In this document: positions 11,465 through 23,460 of the stretch, one piece after another
Numbering within the stretch: the stretch's first letter is position 1
Layout: each line of letters opens with the position of its first letter
Assembly: GCA_016647705.1 (NCBI GenBank)
Contig: CM028326.1
Coordinates: forward strand, 868,001 to 932,000
Length of the DNA stretch: 64,000 bases
Reading direction: 5' to 3'
From: Eucommia ulmoides
Lineage: Eukaryota; Streptophyta; Magnoliopsida; Garryales; Eucommiaceae
Made by a program: the position numbers and the translations under genes
The notes under the pieces: model-generated
Told to the model about the DNA's origin: nothing
Database searches by the model: none
What the model saw: the letters and a program-made list of their open reading frames with translations, nothing else

Positions 11465-12611
11465 ATGTTCATGCTACTTTTATTTATGCCTAATGTTGTC
11501 TTGATTATGATATTGAAAATTTATGCACAAGTCCTATGTATCAACTATTTAGTGTGTCTAATTGAAGATTACTAGCGTTGTAAGGAATAATTAGCCGATG
11601 GCTACTGTGAGATAAAGTAATCATATTGGATGTACAAATTTTATCATCTTCAATCAGATATTTTCATGGTGAATTGTCCACTCACACACAAAAAAGGTAA
11701 ACATTTATATTTCTTCATCCACCCTCACCCTTCAAATAAGAGTTTATGTTCTTGTCATCAGAAAAAAAAATAAAAAAAAATAAAAAGAAAAAAAAGGGTA
11801 GAGTTCATGTTCATCATTTCCATAGTTCATCATCCATCCCTTTAATAAGCAGTATAGTCTTCATTTAGTTTGTTTAAGAGTTAAGGTATAATGATGATCT
11901 AATAGACTCCTAAATGGAGGGGAGCAGGAGCAAGTAACCAAGAAATTGCAAGGCTCTCTCGTGCAAGTTCTAGTCTGCATTTGTGTGTGCACGCCACATA
12001 ATTTTATCATCAATAATAGATTTCCAAGTTCTTGCCCTAGCTGTCTAGTTTCTTGCACTCAAACTCGAAAGAATAAAAACATTTCTATTTTCTTCAAAGA
12101 CTACTGATGATGTTCCTCATAGGATCATCACAGGAATATCCATAACTCAGCCTAAATATCAGAATTCAATTCAACATTCATATATGCTTAAAGCATGACA
12201 AATTCCTCAGATTATTTGTCAGATGAAGATGGTCTGAAAAATTTTAACATCCTGACACTAAAAACATAGAAATTGAAGTGATAAATATGAGAAAACTATA
12301 TTGATGTCCTTACTGTCATGATGAAAGTACTTTTACCAATTTATTAATTCAGCGTGATGATGAAACACATAGCTTCTAATGTTGGAATTTCAGACTTTCC
12401 TCATCTTGCAATTTGCTAATTAAAAACACAGTCCGGCAATATGCAGTCATCTAATCTTGTAGACAATCACCACATAATAAATTATTAAAAGTGAGACATC
12501 TCTCTCTCTCTCTTTAGAGAGAGAGAGAGAGAGAGAGTAAAATGCAAAATTTATTCCTTGACTTTTCTGAAATTCATTTTATAATTTAAATTGATGAGGC
12601 TGGGAAAATAT
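11465..12611. other. OMT3 3' flank and unassigned spacer
   Basis: Starts with OMT3 3' UTR-like sequence homologous to the OMT1 and OMT4 downstream regions. At 12500-12537 a (TC)n tract faces a (GA)n tract across a TTTA loop, a perfect hairpin microsatellite. No gene is visible. Confidence 0.5.
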
Positions 12612-12934
12612 TGTTGAATCCCACATTGATGTTGGGCCCCCGATATCCATTCACAGTAGTTTGGCAAGTTCACTCTACATGTGAGTGGCCGTGTTGAATC
12701 CCACACCACTTGTGTTACTTAATCCTAAGCTATGTATAAACTCTAAGGTAATCCTCCTCTTTCAAGGCGTCTTTTGAGAGTGACTCAGGCCCATTGGTAT
12801 CAGAGTCGGGTCTTTTATCTGAAGTTGGGCGTGTTGAATCTTACATCAATGTTGGCCCCGATATCAGTTCGTAGTGGTTTGGCAAAGTCCACCCTGCGCA
12901 TGAGGGGGTGTGTCGAATCCCACAATGATGTGGG

Positions 12935-13527
12935 TGTTGTGCGGAAGCGTGTCGGGTGGACCCAACACAGAACAAATATTATGGGAGATGAAATGAAAAC
13001 ACACACACTCACAAACAAGAACACAAGTTTTAACGAGGTTCGGCAATTTCGCCTACTTCTCGGGAGCAACTATGGAACTTCTTTATTTGACAATAAAATA
13101 CAAATAAAGAATACAAAACAAAGTCTTAAAACAACTTAAGACACTTGTGCAAGAATTCACTCAATTGTGACTATTGAGGAATTGAACTCTCTCTCAACTT
13201 GTACTTCTTCAATTGAGAGATATTGTTTTCTTCAATTGTGAGATGATTTTTCTTCAAAGCTTATGGTCTCAATTTATAGGGAATGCTTGAGGCTCATAAT
13301 CTAGTGTGAATAAGATCCTTAGTGTGAATAAGATCCTTAGAACCTTCAACAATTGAGGTAGCCACAATGTTGGAATCAATTGTTGGAACCAATTTTGAAT
13401 AACTCCATCTACCATTTTTGACCCATTTTTCTTCTTCCCTTTCATACCAAACAAATGTGTGAAAAATCTATTCACACCATGAAAAATGTTAGCCCAATTT
13501 TGTTGACAATCAAGCCAACAACCAACA
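12935..13527 (-). repeat. Copia 3' LTR
   Basis: 593-bp LTR reading TGTTGTGCGG...ACCAACA on the + strand. It differs from the partner LTR at two positions (t/c in 'ctactyctcggg', g/t in 'catttttkaccc'). Confidence 0.93.
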
Positions 13528-13635
13528 ATCTCCACCTTGGCGAGATTTTCAAATGCCACCATCACCACAACGTTAATATGAATTCTCATACTACACCTCC
13601 AATAGAACCAATAGTTGCTCCTCCAAAAATCATAC

Positions 13636-16600
13636 TTATGTATGAACAATATTGGCCAAGTTTAGGCAGTGAAGAAACTTGGCGCTTCCAACGACTTTCG
13701 TCAACATATCTGCAGGGTTATCGACTGTCCCAATCTTCGTAAGAAGAATAACACCTGCATCAACAATTTCTCGAACAAAGTGGAATCGAACATCAATATG
13801 TTTGGTCCGAGCATGATGAACTTGGTTCTTCGCTAGATGTATTGCGCTTTGACTGTCGCAATATATTTCCACCTGTTTCTGATGAAGACCCAAGTCTGAA
13901 ATCAGTTCATGTAACCAAATGGCTTCCTTCATGGCTTCTCCAGCAGCCATGTATTCAGCCTCCGTGGTAGACAATGCTACAGTGGACTGCAAAGTAGACC
14001 TCCAACTGACTGGACCATTAGCCATGGTAAATAAATACCCGGTAGTAGACCGTCGCTTATCCAAATCACCAGCGTAGTCTGAATCCACATATCCAATGAG
14101 AAATCTTTCGACTTCCATTTGATTTCTCGCAAATTTCAAACCCACATCCTCAGTACCTTTGATATACTTCAAAATCCATTTTGCAGCTTCCCAATGCTTC
14201 TTTCCTGGATCATGCATGTATCTGCTAACCATACTAACAGCTTGAGAAATATCAGGTCTTGTGCATACCATTGCGTACATAAGGCTTCCAATCAAACTTG
14301 CATACGGTACTTGAGCCATATACATTCTTTCTTCATTTGTACTCGGTGACAGTTCCACACTTAATTTAAAGTGAGGAGCCAAAGGTGTATTAACCGGTTT
14401 GGTATTTTCATCTATACCAAATCGATTTAGTACATTTTTCAAATACTGTTTCTGTGTCAGCCACACAGTCCCAGCCGTTCTGTCACGAGTAATTTCCATG
14501 CCCAAAATTTTCTTGGCTTCGCCAAGATCCTTCATTTCGAATTCCTTCCGAAGTTGGGCTTTCAACTTCTCAATCTCCACCAAACTCTTAGATGCGATTA
14601 ACATATCATCAACATATAAGAGCAAATAAATGAAGGTACCATTTTTCAATTTACGGAAGTACACACAATGATCATATTGACTTCGCGTAAAATTATGTAC
14701 CTTCATAAATTTGTCAAATCTCAAATACCACTGTCGTGGAGATTGCTTTAAACCATACAGGGACCTCTGCAACTTGCACACCATTTGTTCTTTGCCAGCA
14801 GCTTTGAAACCATCAGGTTGCGACATATAAATTTCCTCATCCAAATCTCCATGTAGAAAAGCAGTTTTCACATCAAGCTGCGCCAACTCCAAGCCAAATT
14901 GTGCGACCATGGCAAGTAAAATTCGAATGGATGAATGCTTTACAACTGGTGAAAAGACTTCATTGTAGTCAATCCCTTCCTTTTGAGCATACCCCTTTGC
15001 AACCAGTCTTGCCTTGAATCTCACACTGTTTTTCCCATGAGAGTCCTCCTTCTTTGCATATACCCATTTACACCCAATTGCTTTTTTTCTTTTTGGTAAC
15101 TCTACGAGTTCCCAAGTCATATTCTTATGGAGAGAATCCAATTCTTCATTCATGGCTTTATTCCATTCCACACTTTCAGAACTTTGCACAGCTTCTTTAT
15201 ATGTGGTTGGAATATCTTCACTGACAATTGGTAGGGCATAAGCAACCATATCCGCAAACTTTGCTGGTTTTCGAATTGTTCTTTTTGGTTTGCTAGCTGC
15301 TATCGATTCTTCAATTTGTGGAGGCCTTTGAGGAGAGGGCTCCACCTCAATTCTATCTTCCGTATCCCCGTCATTTTCATCATCTGAATAAGTGTCTTCT
15401 GAAAAAGAATCTACTGGACTTTGAATCTCCACTTGCTGCACTAGACTGCCTTTTTTATTCTCTTCATTCGACACTTTCTTCTTCATAAATTTACTTTCAT
15501 CGAAAGTAACATCCCTGCTCAAGATCATTTTCTTCAATGCAGGGCACCATAATCTGAACCCTTTCACTCTACTGCTGAAGCCCAGAAATATGGCCTCCTT
15601 TGCCCTTGGATCAAGTTTGCTATCTTCGGTCACGTGAAAGAACGCCGAGCAACCGAAGATACGCAAAGAATCATAATCTGATGCAGGTGATCCTGACCAC
15701 ACTTCAATAGGAGTTTTTCCATCAATTGCAGTAGAAGGCAGACGGTTAATTAGATGACATGCATAAGTAACCGCTTCTGCCCAAAAACTCTTCGTCAAAC
15801 CGGAATTGGATAGCATGCACCTTACTTTTTCAAGTAAAGTCCGATTCATACGTTCCGCTACACCATTCTGTTGTGGAGTCTTTTTCACAGAAAAATACCT
15901 CACTATTCCTTCTTGTTTGCACAAGGAATAAAATGGATCGGACGTGTATTCACCGCCGTTGTCCGATCTCAACACCTTGATCTTCCTTCCGGTTTGATTC
16001 TCCACCCTCTTCTTCCAAGCCAAGAAGATCTCTAGGACTTGATACTTGTGTTTCATAGTATACACCCAGAGTTTTCTTGAGAAGTCATCTACAAATGTAA
16101 CAAACCAGTGCCTTCCACTCAAAGATGCAGTCTTCGTTGGACCCCAAACATCAGTATGCACATAGTCTAGGATCCCTTTTGTTTTGTGGATGGCCGTGCC
16201 AAATTTAACTCTGGTTTGCTTGCCCAGCACACAGTGCTCACAGAAGTCCATCTTACAAGTCTTGGCACCCTTCAAAAGACCCTGCTTTACTATGCCTTGC
16301 ATGGCCTTCTCTCCAGCATGCCCAAGCCTCATGTGCCAAAGCTTGGTTGTATCAATAGCAGTTTCTACGGTGGCAGCTCCACCGATAACAGTCTTTCCTT
16401 GTAAGAAATACAAATTATTTCTCCTTAGGCCTTTCAAGACAACCATAGCACCTCGTGTGACTTTCAACGATCCAGCTTCCATGATGACTTTGAAACCATT
16501 TGATTCCAAAGCACCCAAAGAAATTAGATTCCTCTTCAAATCTGGTACATACCAGACATTGGTCAGATCCCTCGTGGTTCCGTCGTGCAGCTTCAATCGG

Positions 16601-17655
16601 ATCACGCCAACCCCTTTCCTTTCACACGTATGATCATTTCCCATAAGAACTGATCCACCACTACCGAGATCCAAACTGGTGAAACAATCCGTATCAGGAC
16701 ACATATGATAGGAGCACGCGGAGTCAAGAATCCACTCGTCTGAGCCAACTCCAGCTGTAGTAGCCAGAGCAAAATTTGAATCATCATCTTCAATTTGGGC
16801 CACGTTTGCATTTGTATTACCCCTGTTTTTCAGCTTGGGGCAATCCTTCTTCCAATGACCCTTTTCACGGCAAAAAGCACATTCATCCTTTGCCGGAATC
16901 TTCCTGCCATTTGATGAAACTCCTCTCGACTTGGAACGAGAGTTGTTTCTACCTTTGTTGTGCTTTTTGGTCTCCGATCTGCCCCTCATCATCAAAGCAG
17001 TAGATGTATCAATTTGAGACACCTTGTCACGTCTACGAACTTCGTTATTCATCAACGCGTCTGATACATCCTTGAATTTCACCGAGTCTTTTCCGTAGAT
17101 CAAAGTGGTTGCCAAGTGTTCGTATGAATCCGGTAAGGAATTCAACAACACAAGGGCTTTGTCCTCATCCTTGATCTCTTCATCCAGGTTCAATAGATCG
17201 GCAATCAACTTGTTGAAGTCATTCAAATGATCCATCATAGATGTACCTTCTTGGTATTGAAATCGGAAAAGCTTTCGCTTCAGATACAACCGATTCTCAA
17301 TACTCTTTGTCATGTACTTTTCTTCAAGTACTCTCCATAAGTTCTTCGCCATCGTTTCTCTCATTACAAAGTATTTGACGTTCTTTGCAAGACAGAGACG
17401 AATAGAACCGCACGCCATTTTGTTGATCTTCAACCACTCTGCTTTCTCCATAAAATCTGGTTTTTCCTCCAAGGTTATTTCCAAACCCTGTTGAACCAGC
17501 ATATCTATCATCTCACATTGCCACATGCCAAAACTGTTTGTTCCATCAAATTTTTCAATATCAAATTTGCCATTTGATATGGACAGTTTTGTTTGTGAAC
17601 TGGAAGAGGTTGATGGCGATTCAATCTCCTCCGTTTTCGATTCGATCTCCGCCAT
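13636..17655 (-). CDS. Copia gag-pol polyprotein (1339 aa)
   Basis: A single open frame carries all copia domains in order. The gag region covers about 1-250. A CCHC zinc knuckle (CAFCREKGHWKKDC) is near 259-272 and the aspartic protease site LDSAC near 310-314. The pre-integrase motif HMRLGH is near 442. The integrase triad D502, D565, E601 has exactly 35 residues between the last two. Reverse transcriptase has YVDD near 1015. RNase H acidic residues lie in YVDSDY, TEAEY and CDSQ near 1190-1270. Integrase before RT defines Ty1/copia. There is no stop or frameshift, in contrast to the Tat element in this window. Start ATG at 17655 lies 35 bp inside the 5' LTR. Lineage within copia not assigned. 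Confidence 0.95.
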   Translation of the reverse strand: MAEIESKTEEIESPSTSSSSQTKLSISNGKFDIEKFDGTNSFGMWQCEMIDMLVQQGLEITLEEKPDFMEKAEWLKINKMACGSIRLCLAKNVKYFVMRETMAKNLWRVLEEKYMTKSIENRLYLKRKLFRFQYQEGTSMMDHLNDFNKLIADLLNLDEEIKDEDKALVLLNSLPDSYEHLATTLIYGKDSVKFKDVSDALMNNEVRRRDKVSQIDTSTALMMRGRSETKKHNKGRNNSRSKSRGVSSNGRKIPAKDECAFCREKGHWKKDCPKLKNRGNTNANVAQIEDDDSNFALATTAGVGSDEWILDSACSYHMCPDTDCFTSLDLGSGGSVLMGNDHTCERKGVGVIRLKLHDGTTRDLTNVWYVPDLKRNLISLGALESNGFKVIMEAGSLKVTRGAMVVLKGLRRNNLYFLQGKTVIGGAATVETAIDTTKLWHMRLGHAGEKAMQGIVKQGLLKGAKTCKMDFCEHCVLGKQTRVKFGTAIHKTKGILDYVHTDVWGPTKTASLSGRHWFVTFVDDFSRKLWVYTMKHKYQVLEIFLAWKKRVENQTGRKIKVLRSDNGGEYTSDPFYSLCKQEGIVRYFSVKKTPQQNGVAERMNRTLLEKVRCMLSNSGLTKSFWAEAVTYACHLINRLPSTAIDGKTPIEVWSGSPASDYDSLRIFGCSAFFHVTEDSKLDPRAKEAIFLGFSSRVKGFRLWCPALKKMILSRDVTFDESKFMKKKVSNEENKKGSLVQQVEIQSPVDSFSEDTYSDDENDGDTEDRIEVEPSPQRPPQIEESIAASKPKRTIRKPAKFADMVAYALPIVSEDIPTTYKEAVQSSESVEWNKAMNEELDSLHKNMTWELVELPKRKKAIGCKWVYAKKEDSHGKNSVRFKARLVAKGYAQKEGIDYNEVFSPVVKHSSIRILLAMVAQFGLELAQLDVKTAFLHGDLDEEIYMSQPDGFKAAGKEQMVCKLQRSLYGLKQSPRQWYLRFDKFMKVHNFTRSQYDHCVYFRKLKNGTFIYLLLYVDDMLIASKSLVEIEKLKAQLRKEFEMKDLGEAKKILGMEITRDRTAGTVWLTQKQYLKNVLNRFGIDENTKPVNTPLAPHFKLSVELSPSTNEERMYMAQVPYASLIGSLMYAMVCTRPDISQAVSMVSRYMHDPGKKHWEAAKWILKYIKGTEDVGLKFARNQMEVERFLIGYVDSDYAGDLDKRRSTTGYLFTMANGPVSWRSTLQSTVALSTTEAEYMAAGEAMKEAIWLHELISDLGLHQKQVEIYCDSQSAIHLAKNQVHHARTKHIDVRFHFVREIVDAGVILLTKIGTVDNPADMLTKVVGSAKFLHCLNLANIVHT

Positions 17656-17690
17656 AATCCCAAGCTCTCAACCGGAGCTCTGATACCACT

Positions 17691-18283
17691 TGTTGTGCGG
17701 AAGCGTGTCGGGTGGACCCAACACAGAACAAATATTATGGGAGATGAAATGAAAACACACACACTCACAAACAAGAACACAAGTTTTAACGAGGTTCGGC
17801 AATTTCGCCTACTCCTCGGGAGCAACTATGGAACTTCTTTATTTGACAATAAAATACAAATAAAGAATACAAAACAAAGTCTTAAAACAACTTAAGACAC
17901 TTGTGCAAGAATTCACTCAATTGTGACTATTGAGGAATTGAACTCTCTCTCAACTTGTACTTCTTCAATTGAGAGATATTGTTTTCTTCAATTGTGAGAT
18001 GATTTTTCTTCAAAGCTTATGGTCTCAATTTATAGGGAATGCTTGAGGCTCATAATCTAGTGTGAATAAGATCCTTAGTGTGAATAAGATCCTTAGAACC
18101 TTCAACAATTGAGGTAGCCACAATGTTGGAATCAATTGTTGGAACCAATTTTGAATAACTCCATCTACCATTTTTTACCCATTTTTCTTCTTCCCTTTCA
18201 TACCAAACAAATGTGTGAAAAATCTATTCACACCATGAAAAATGTTAGCCCAATTTTGTTGACAATCAAGCCAACAACCAACA
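17691..18283 (-). repeat. Copia 5' LTR
   Basis: 593-bp partner of 12935-13527, directly adjoining the tRNA-Met-type primer-binding site at 17677-17688. Confidence 0.93.
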
Positions 18284-18465
18284 GTGGGGCCTCCTGATAT
18301 CCGTTCGCAGTAGTTTGGCCAGTTCACTCTGCGCATGAGGGGACGTGTTGAATCCCACATCACTTGTGTTACCTAATCCTGAGCTATATATAAAGTCTAG
18401 AGTAATCCTCCTCTTTCAAGGCGTCTTTCGAGAATGAGTTAGGCCCATTGGATTTCTACAAATAT

Positions 18466-19195
18466 ATTATTTACCACGTCCATCTAACCAAAATACAATA
18501 CTAATCCTCATGTTATGCATGTGAGATTCAATTCCTAATGATGAAATCCATCATATACGGTGGTTCAGGCATTTCTCCGAACAATTTGGATACTACTTCG
18601 CGTGAAGCTTCAGTTCAACAATTCATAACTAACTCTAAGGAACCGTGATTATGCGATTTGTATTGAAACATCAAGATGCTATAACAGTTAAGAACTAATT
18701 CTACAACCTGCAACAGACTCCTGGTGTTCCATTCAAATCGCATCAATACACAATAGATAGATAGCGTTGATTAATGAGAATTGAGATCAATTACCTCTAT
18801 CCTCTCTCCCGTTCTTCTTTCGATTCCTTTCTTCTTTCGTGCGCTTTAGATCTGTAACAAGAAGATGATGAGAGTTAGAAATTCAATACACTAAAGTGAT
18901 GAGAATTTTGAAATTTCAAATTATGGTTCCTACGATCTAAACAGCAATGCCTTTTCCAGGTAGGTGACGATTCTTCTTCATTCGTAGACATTTTTGTGTG
19001 GTGTAGGTAAAACATCACATGAATTCCAATGGCGGATGCGCAGATTGCAGTTCAATAATTTCGGGCAAAAAAATCAATTAATTCGAAATTTTGGCGCGTA
19101 AACTATGCATGTTCATGTTAGTGGGGAGCTATAGGGTGATTTTCTCTCCCCCCCGAAGTCCACTTTACCGTTCTTCTTCTTTTTTATTTTATAAA
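18466..19195. other. Unassigned spacer
   Basis: AT-rich, with a short pyrimidine-rich stretch around 18790-18850 that looks like 5' UTR sequence but leads into no open frame. Nothing else recognised. Confidence 0.3.
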
Positions 19196-19498
19196 AATGG
19201 AAAAATTGGTGAAAACTCAATTTTTTTAGGTCTAATGGATGAAAAGTCCTTATGTATTATTAGGTTTTGATTTAATCCTTTAAGTTAGATTTCACTTGTG
19301 TTTTACTCCCGCATTACAGGAATTGTAGGGATATTGCATGGATTATAGGGAATCTTTTAATGAGTACATTCGATTTTTATAGTGTAAGTGAATTCTGTTA
19401 CATGTAACTAATGTTAATTATAATTTCATAATTATTACTTTTCACACATATTTGAATATTTTTAGTTACATGTGTTTATATAATATTAGTTACATATT

Positions 19499-19545
<47 letters not shown>

Positions 19546-19904
19546 TGACGTTATTGAAAAAATATCAAACTTTTTAATTACATATTAGAGACATGTAATT
19601 AAAAAGTTATAACTGAAAAATATTAAACTTTTTAGTTACATATCAGAGACATGTAACTAAAAAATTACATATTATTGAAATATGTAACTGAAAAAAAAAT
19701 AAAAAATAAAAAAAATTAGTTACCTGTAACTAATACAGTGATATTACATAAGAAAATAGTTACATGTAGCTAACGCGTGATTATCACATGAGTAAGGTTT
19801 TCGCGTTTTTAAAAGAAATGAGATTAAATCAAAAGTTTTTACCATATGTAGGACTTTTGATCAATTAGAGCTTAAATATAGGACCTCCTACCCATTGTCC
19901 CTAT
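19196..19904 (-). mobile_element. MITE family 1, copy B
   Basis: Reverse-oriented relative of 5933-6619: GGAAAAATTGGTGAAAA at the left, a GTCCCTAT-type end at the right, and the same 'cacgtgat..' and repeated 'agttacat' interior. An (AT)n run at about 19503-19541 has expanded within it. Confidence 0.55.
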
Positions 19905-20417
19905 AAAAATTCTGATTCAAATAATAACCACCATACAAAAATATTCACTATATTGTCACCATTACAAAAAAAAAAAAAAAAATTCTGATTACCACAATAA
20001 ATATTTGTTATTATAGTTACTACCATAACAAATATTTATTATTATCATCGTCATCGACACAGTAAATATTCTTCACCCCACCACCACAGTTATTATTCAC
20101 TGTCACTGCTACCAACACAACAAATACTCACTATCATCGCTACCGCCTCAACAAATATTCCATATTCCACTATTATTGGCACGATAAATACTTGTTATCA
20201 CTACTGGCACAGTAAATTTTTGTTTTTATTCAGTTTGTTAGAGTGCTCAATGGGGATTCCATTTTGGGGAATACTCAGTGGAATGGTTTTAGTTATGTAT
20301 TTATCATAACACCCATGGATAAGATAATGACATGCACATTTCAACTTCCGTCCACTTTATTGACGGAGTTACCCATTTAGCCTGATTTGAAATAAAATTA
20401 ATACATTAGTTACGAGT

Positions 20418-20778
20418 ATTAGACGGTTCCAACTTAAAACGGTATGTTTTCAAGTGGAATAACTATTTTGACTTATATAGTGGTTTGAGAATTCTCAGGT
20501 GATCAATGTGGAACGGAAATCTAATATCCGCCCTTAAGTGCAACTCCGGTTTGAAAGGATAATATGACTACGAGAGAATGATGAGAAACATGCAACTCTT
20601 GATTTGCACGGATGATTTGACGATCAAAGAATGAGAAACGAATTCTCATAACCTTAACTCTGATACCATATTAGGAGGTTCCAATTTAAAACCATATGAT
20701 TTTAAGTCAAATAATTCTTTTGACTTATATAGTGGTTTGAAAACTCTTAAGTGATCGATTTTGGACATGAATCCAACA
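20418..20778 (-). mobile_element. TRIM-like element, third family
   Basis: The right LTR (20669-20778) reads TGTTGGATTC...CCTAATA on the - strand and is followed by a TGGTATCAGAG primer site (+ positions 20659-20669). A second, diverged LTR lies at 20418-20527. No target duplication was found. 19905-20417 and 20779-21546 contain no gene I can see. Confidence 0.55.
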
Positions 20779-21546
20779 AAAAAAAATAAAAAATTGAAAC
20801 AACCTAACCAATCTAGAATTTAGCTAAAACTTTAGGGACCACTGGAATAAAAAACCCATATATTTAAGAAAAATCAAGAGAGAGCAAAACTCCGTTTGAT
20901 AACGCAATTAAGTATTTAAAGCTAAATACATTAAATACTTATCAAATTAAGTGTATTTGATAACAAAACTATAACAAAATTAAGCAATCACTTAAAAAAT
21001 AAGTATCGCTTACAAAATTGTTCAAGATTTTAAGTAATGTGTGACTCACTTAATTTTTTAGCACTTATCACTTAATACTATAAAATATCTAATTATTACA
21101 ACTAACATTTTACACTAATACTATAAAATCTCACAGAAAATTATATACAAAAATTGTAAATGAAGAAAACATTAAATTGAGAAATAATAGAGAGCAAAAA
21201 ATATTTTTAAAAAATAAAATTATAAAAATCATTTTAAAAATAAAAATTGTATAAAAATAATTTTATTTTGAAGTAAATGAAGTATGGGAGTTGAATGGCA
21301 ACTTTATGATTTATCTACCACCTCAAATCTCCAACTACCATCATTTAGATGATTAATTATATTCCATTTAGATGATTTCCAACTACATCATTAATTTCAT
21401 GCAAACCTAGAGGAACCACTCCACTTGATAGGTTGTCTGAAATATATTTAAAAAAATTTAATCCCCAAAATTTCAAAAAAAGAAGGAAAAGCACAAAAGA
21501 GGAAAGTTGGTTGAAGTTTTTCATTACTGAACCCTGACAGATAAAT

Positions 21547-21700
21547 TACTTGTTGAGCTTCACTATCTACCTCATAGATCAGATGGACCAATTTAAGTAC
21601 ATTTTAGAGAAACCGGTGCTCTATCAGGACGAATTTTCAAGTGGCAAATGCTCCTTCAAGAGTTCAATATCATCTATATCACCTAGAAGTCTGTATACTT
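21547..21700 (+). pseudogene. Ty3/gypsy RNase H fragment
   Basis: Translation reads ..YLIDQMDQFKYILEKPVL.. then, after a frame change, ..KWQMLLQEFNIIYIT-stop-KSVY. This matches the tail of the gypsy RNase H domain seen intact in the Tat element at about 34390-34480. At least one frameshift and one stop. An isolated remnant; surrounding sequence is not alignable. Confidence 0.7.
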
Positions 21701-23245
21701 TATTTACCACTTATATCTCTCTCGTCATTTTGTTTCAAAATCATGAATTACATCTCTCATTTAGAAAATAACAGTCCAACAATCAACTCTTCTAATCAAT
21801 TTTTTTGTGAAATGACATAAATGCCTCTCCTTTTTTTAAAAATTACTTTTTATTCTTTTATTTTTTAAAAAATTCACCAACATTCCTCAATTTTTTTTTA
21901 AAAAAAAATATTTCTACTCCTATATTTTCCACCCCTTTACTTTTAACAAAATTAAAAAAACAAAAAATAAATAAGAAGGAGGCAGAGGAGGAGAAAAATG
22001 AAGAACGAGAAGAAAAAAGAGGAAGATGGAAGAAGACGAAGGGATTTTGGTGGGTGAGTTTTTCTAGTGAGATGGGGGTGGGTTCTACCGGTGAAGCGGG
22101 ATGGGTTGTTCAGCGATTGTTGTTCCGGCAAGGTGGGGGTGGGGTGTTTTTTTCTTGTTTAATTTGTCAAAAATAAAAGAGAGAAAAATATATTTTTTTT
22201 AAATAAGGATCTTAGTGTAAAAAAATAAAAGAGATAAATATAACAAAAACCTAAAGGTGTATTTCTATAATTTAATTTTTAATTATTTAATTTTTAAATT
22301 GTTAGAAGTAAAATTGTCGTTACTGTAATTTTTTTTTATTAATTTTTAACTTATAATAGAGTTAAATAGTGTTTGATCAAAATGATAAAGGGGTTAGTGA
22401 ATGATAGAAAAAATTTGTAATTTTAAGCAAATTGACAGGTGAGATAGAGGTAAATTATAAATAACCTACATATTACATGGATTTATACCACTTACATTCC
22501 CTGTCTTTTTGCCGTTAACTAGATATTTCTCTTGTTATCTTATAAATAAGGATCAACTTCTTTGACCAATTTTTTCGTGTAAAAAGATATGAATGCATTT
22601 CTCTTATTTATTTATTTATTATTTTTATAAAAATTAACACCCCCTATCTTTTTAAAATTATTTTTTCTATCCTTAAATTATTTAACTCTTTTTTTTACCC
22701 AAAAAAAGTCTTATTTCTTAAGAGCATCGGAATCCTAGGCTTCATGTAATTCATCTTCATCACCACCATCGAATGGATCTCACCACTATCCAACGCATCC
22801 AAAAAAATTAGTAGTACACCGCCCTCATCAGAGTATTCATCCACATCATCGTTACCGGCTCAATCTCAATCGGTCTCCGGAAATCCCTTGACAAAGAACT
22901 TGCCAAAGGATTCTCCATATGGGGCGCCTCCACCTCCCTCGCCATCACCGCCTTCTAGGCCCGTCCTTTATCCGATCTATCTGTCGCGACGAATCTGTGC
23001 CAGCGAGCACAGTTTTGGCACCATGCGAGAGATAGATAGAGAGTGAGGAAAAAGTTGTGGCGGGGGAGAGAGATGGGAGGAAAAAGAAGACAAGATCTGT
23101 TTTTTTATTTTGTTAAAAAAAATTAAAAAGTATATTTTTTTTAAGTAGGGATGTTAGTGTAACAAAGTAAAGAATGACAATATATATAAAATAAATTTAA
23201 AGAGTCGTTTATATATTTTAATTATTATTATTATTATTTTTATTA
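21701..23245. other. Decayed, unassigned region
   Basis: Poly-A/poly-T rich. A GC-richer block at about 22740-23000 could be a decayed coding fragment, but I recognise no family and it is broken by stops. No supported gene. Confidence 0.3.
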
Positions 23246-23460
23246 TTTTGATAAGCAAAGATTTTATATAAGATATGTAGAGAGTCTCCTTTACTACATG
23301 ATACTGAGATGTCGTGTAGCCTGCGAGACCCCCACGCCGACAAAATACACTGGTTCTCAAAAGCCAAGCACCCAGGGTCAAGATAAGTTATACCCAACAG
23401 ACAAGCCCAATTAGTGTCTACAACCTAGCACCGCAATATTCCTTGGATCCAATAAAAAAT
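23246..23460 (-). mobile_element. LINE 3'-end fragment
   Basis: Shares with 46354-46544 and 47057-47213 a layout of T-rich start, 'aagcaaa..tttatat', 'ctcc(c)tt(t)actaca' and 'gtgtagcctgcgaga'. Read on the - strand this is a 5'-truncated element ending in an A/T-rich tail, as for plant L1-type elements. Family assignment is inference. Confidence 0.45.

Larger units (their letters stand above)
12935..18283 (-). mobile_element. Full-length, young Ty1/copia retrotransposon
   Basis: 5349 bp, on the - strand. The 593-bp LTRs are at 12935-13527 (3' LTR) and 17691-18283 (5' LTR); they differ by only two substitutions and no indels when compared by eye. The target duplication GTGGG is perfect (12930-12934 and 18284-18288). 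The primer-binding site TGGTATCAGAGC, initiator tRNA-Met type, lies at 17677-17688 on the - strand. A purine-rich AAGGTGGAGAT abuts the 3' LTR. The polyprotein frame is open throughout, so the copy has everything expected for autonomous mobility. Confidence 0.95.
12612..18460 (+). mobile_element. TRIM element split by a nested copia element
   Basis: A 495-bp TRIM without its insertion. The left LTR starts TGTTGAATCCCAC at 12612. A TGGTATCAGAG primer site is near 12795. The right LTR ends GGATTTCTACA at 18460. It is flanked by AATAT at 12607-12611 and 18461-18465. The copia element 12935-18283 interrupts it. The left LTR lacks the terminal TTGGATTTCTACA present at the right end. No coding capacity. 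Confidence 0.75.

Noticed and set aside
22740..23000. Coding-like GC-rich block
   Set aside because: Stops in all frames and no recognisable family; left as unassigned.
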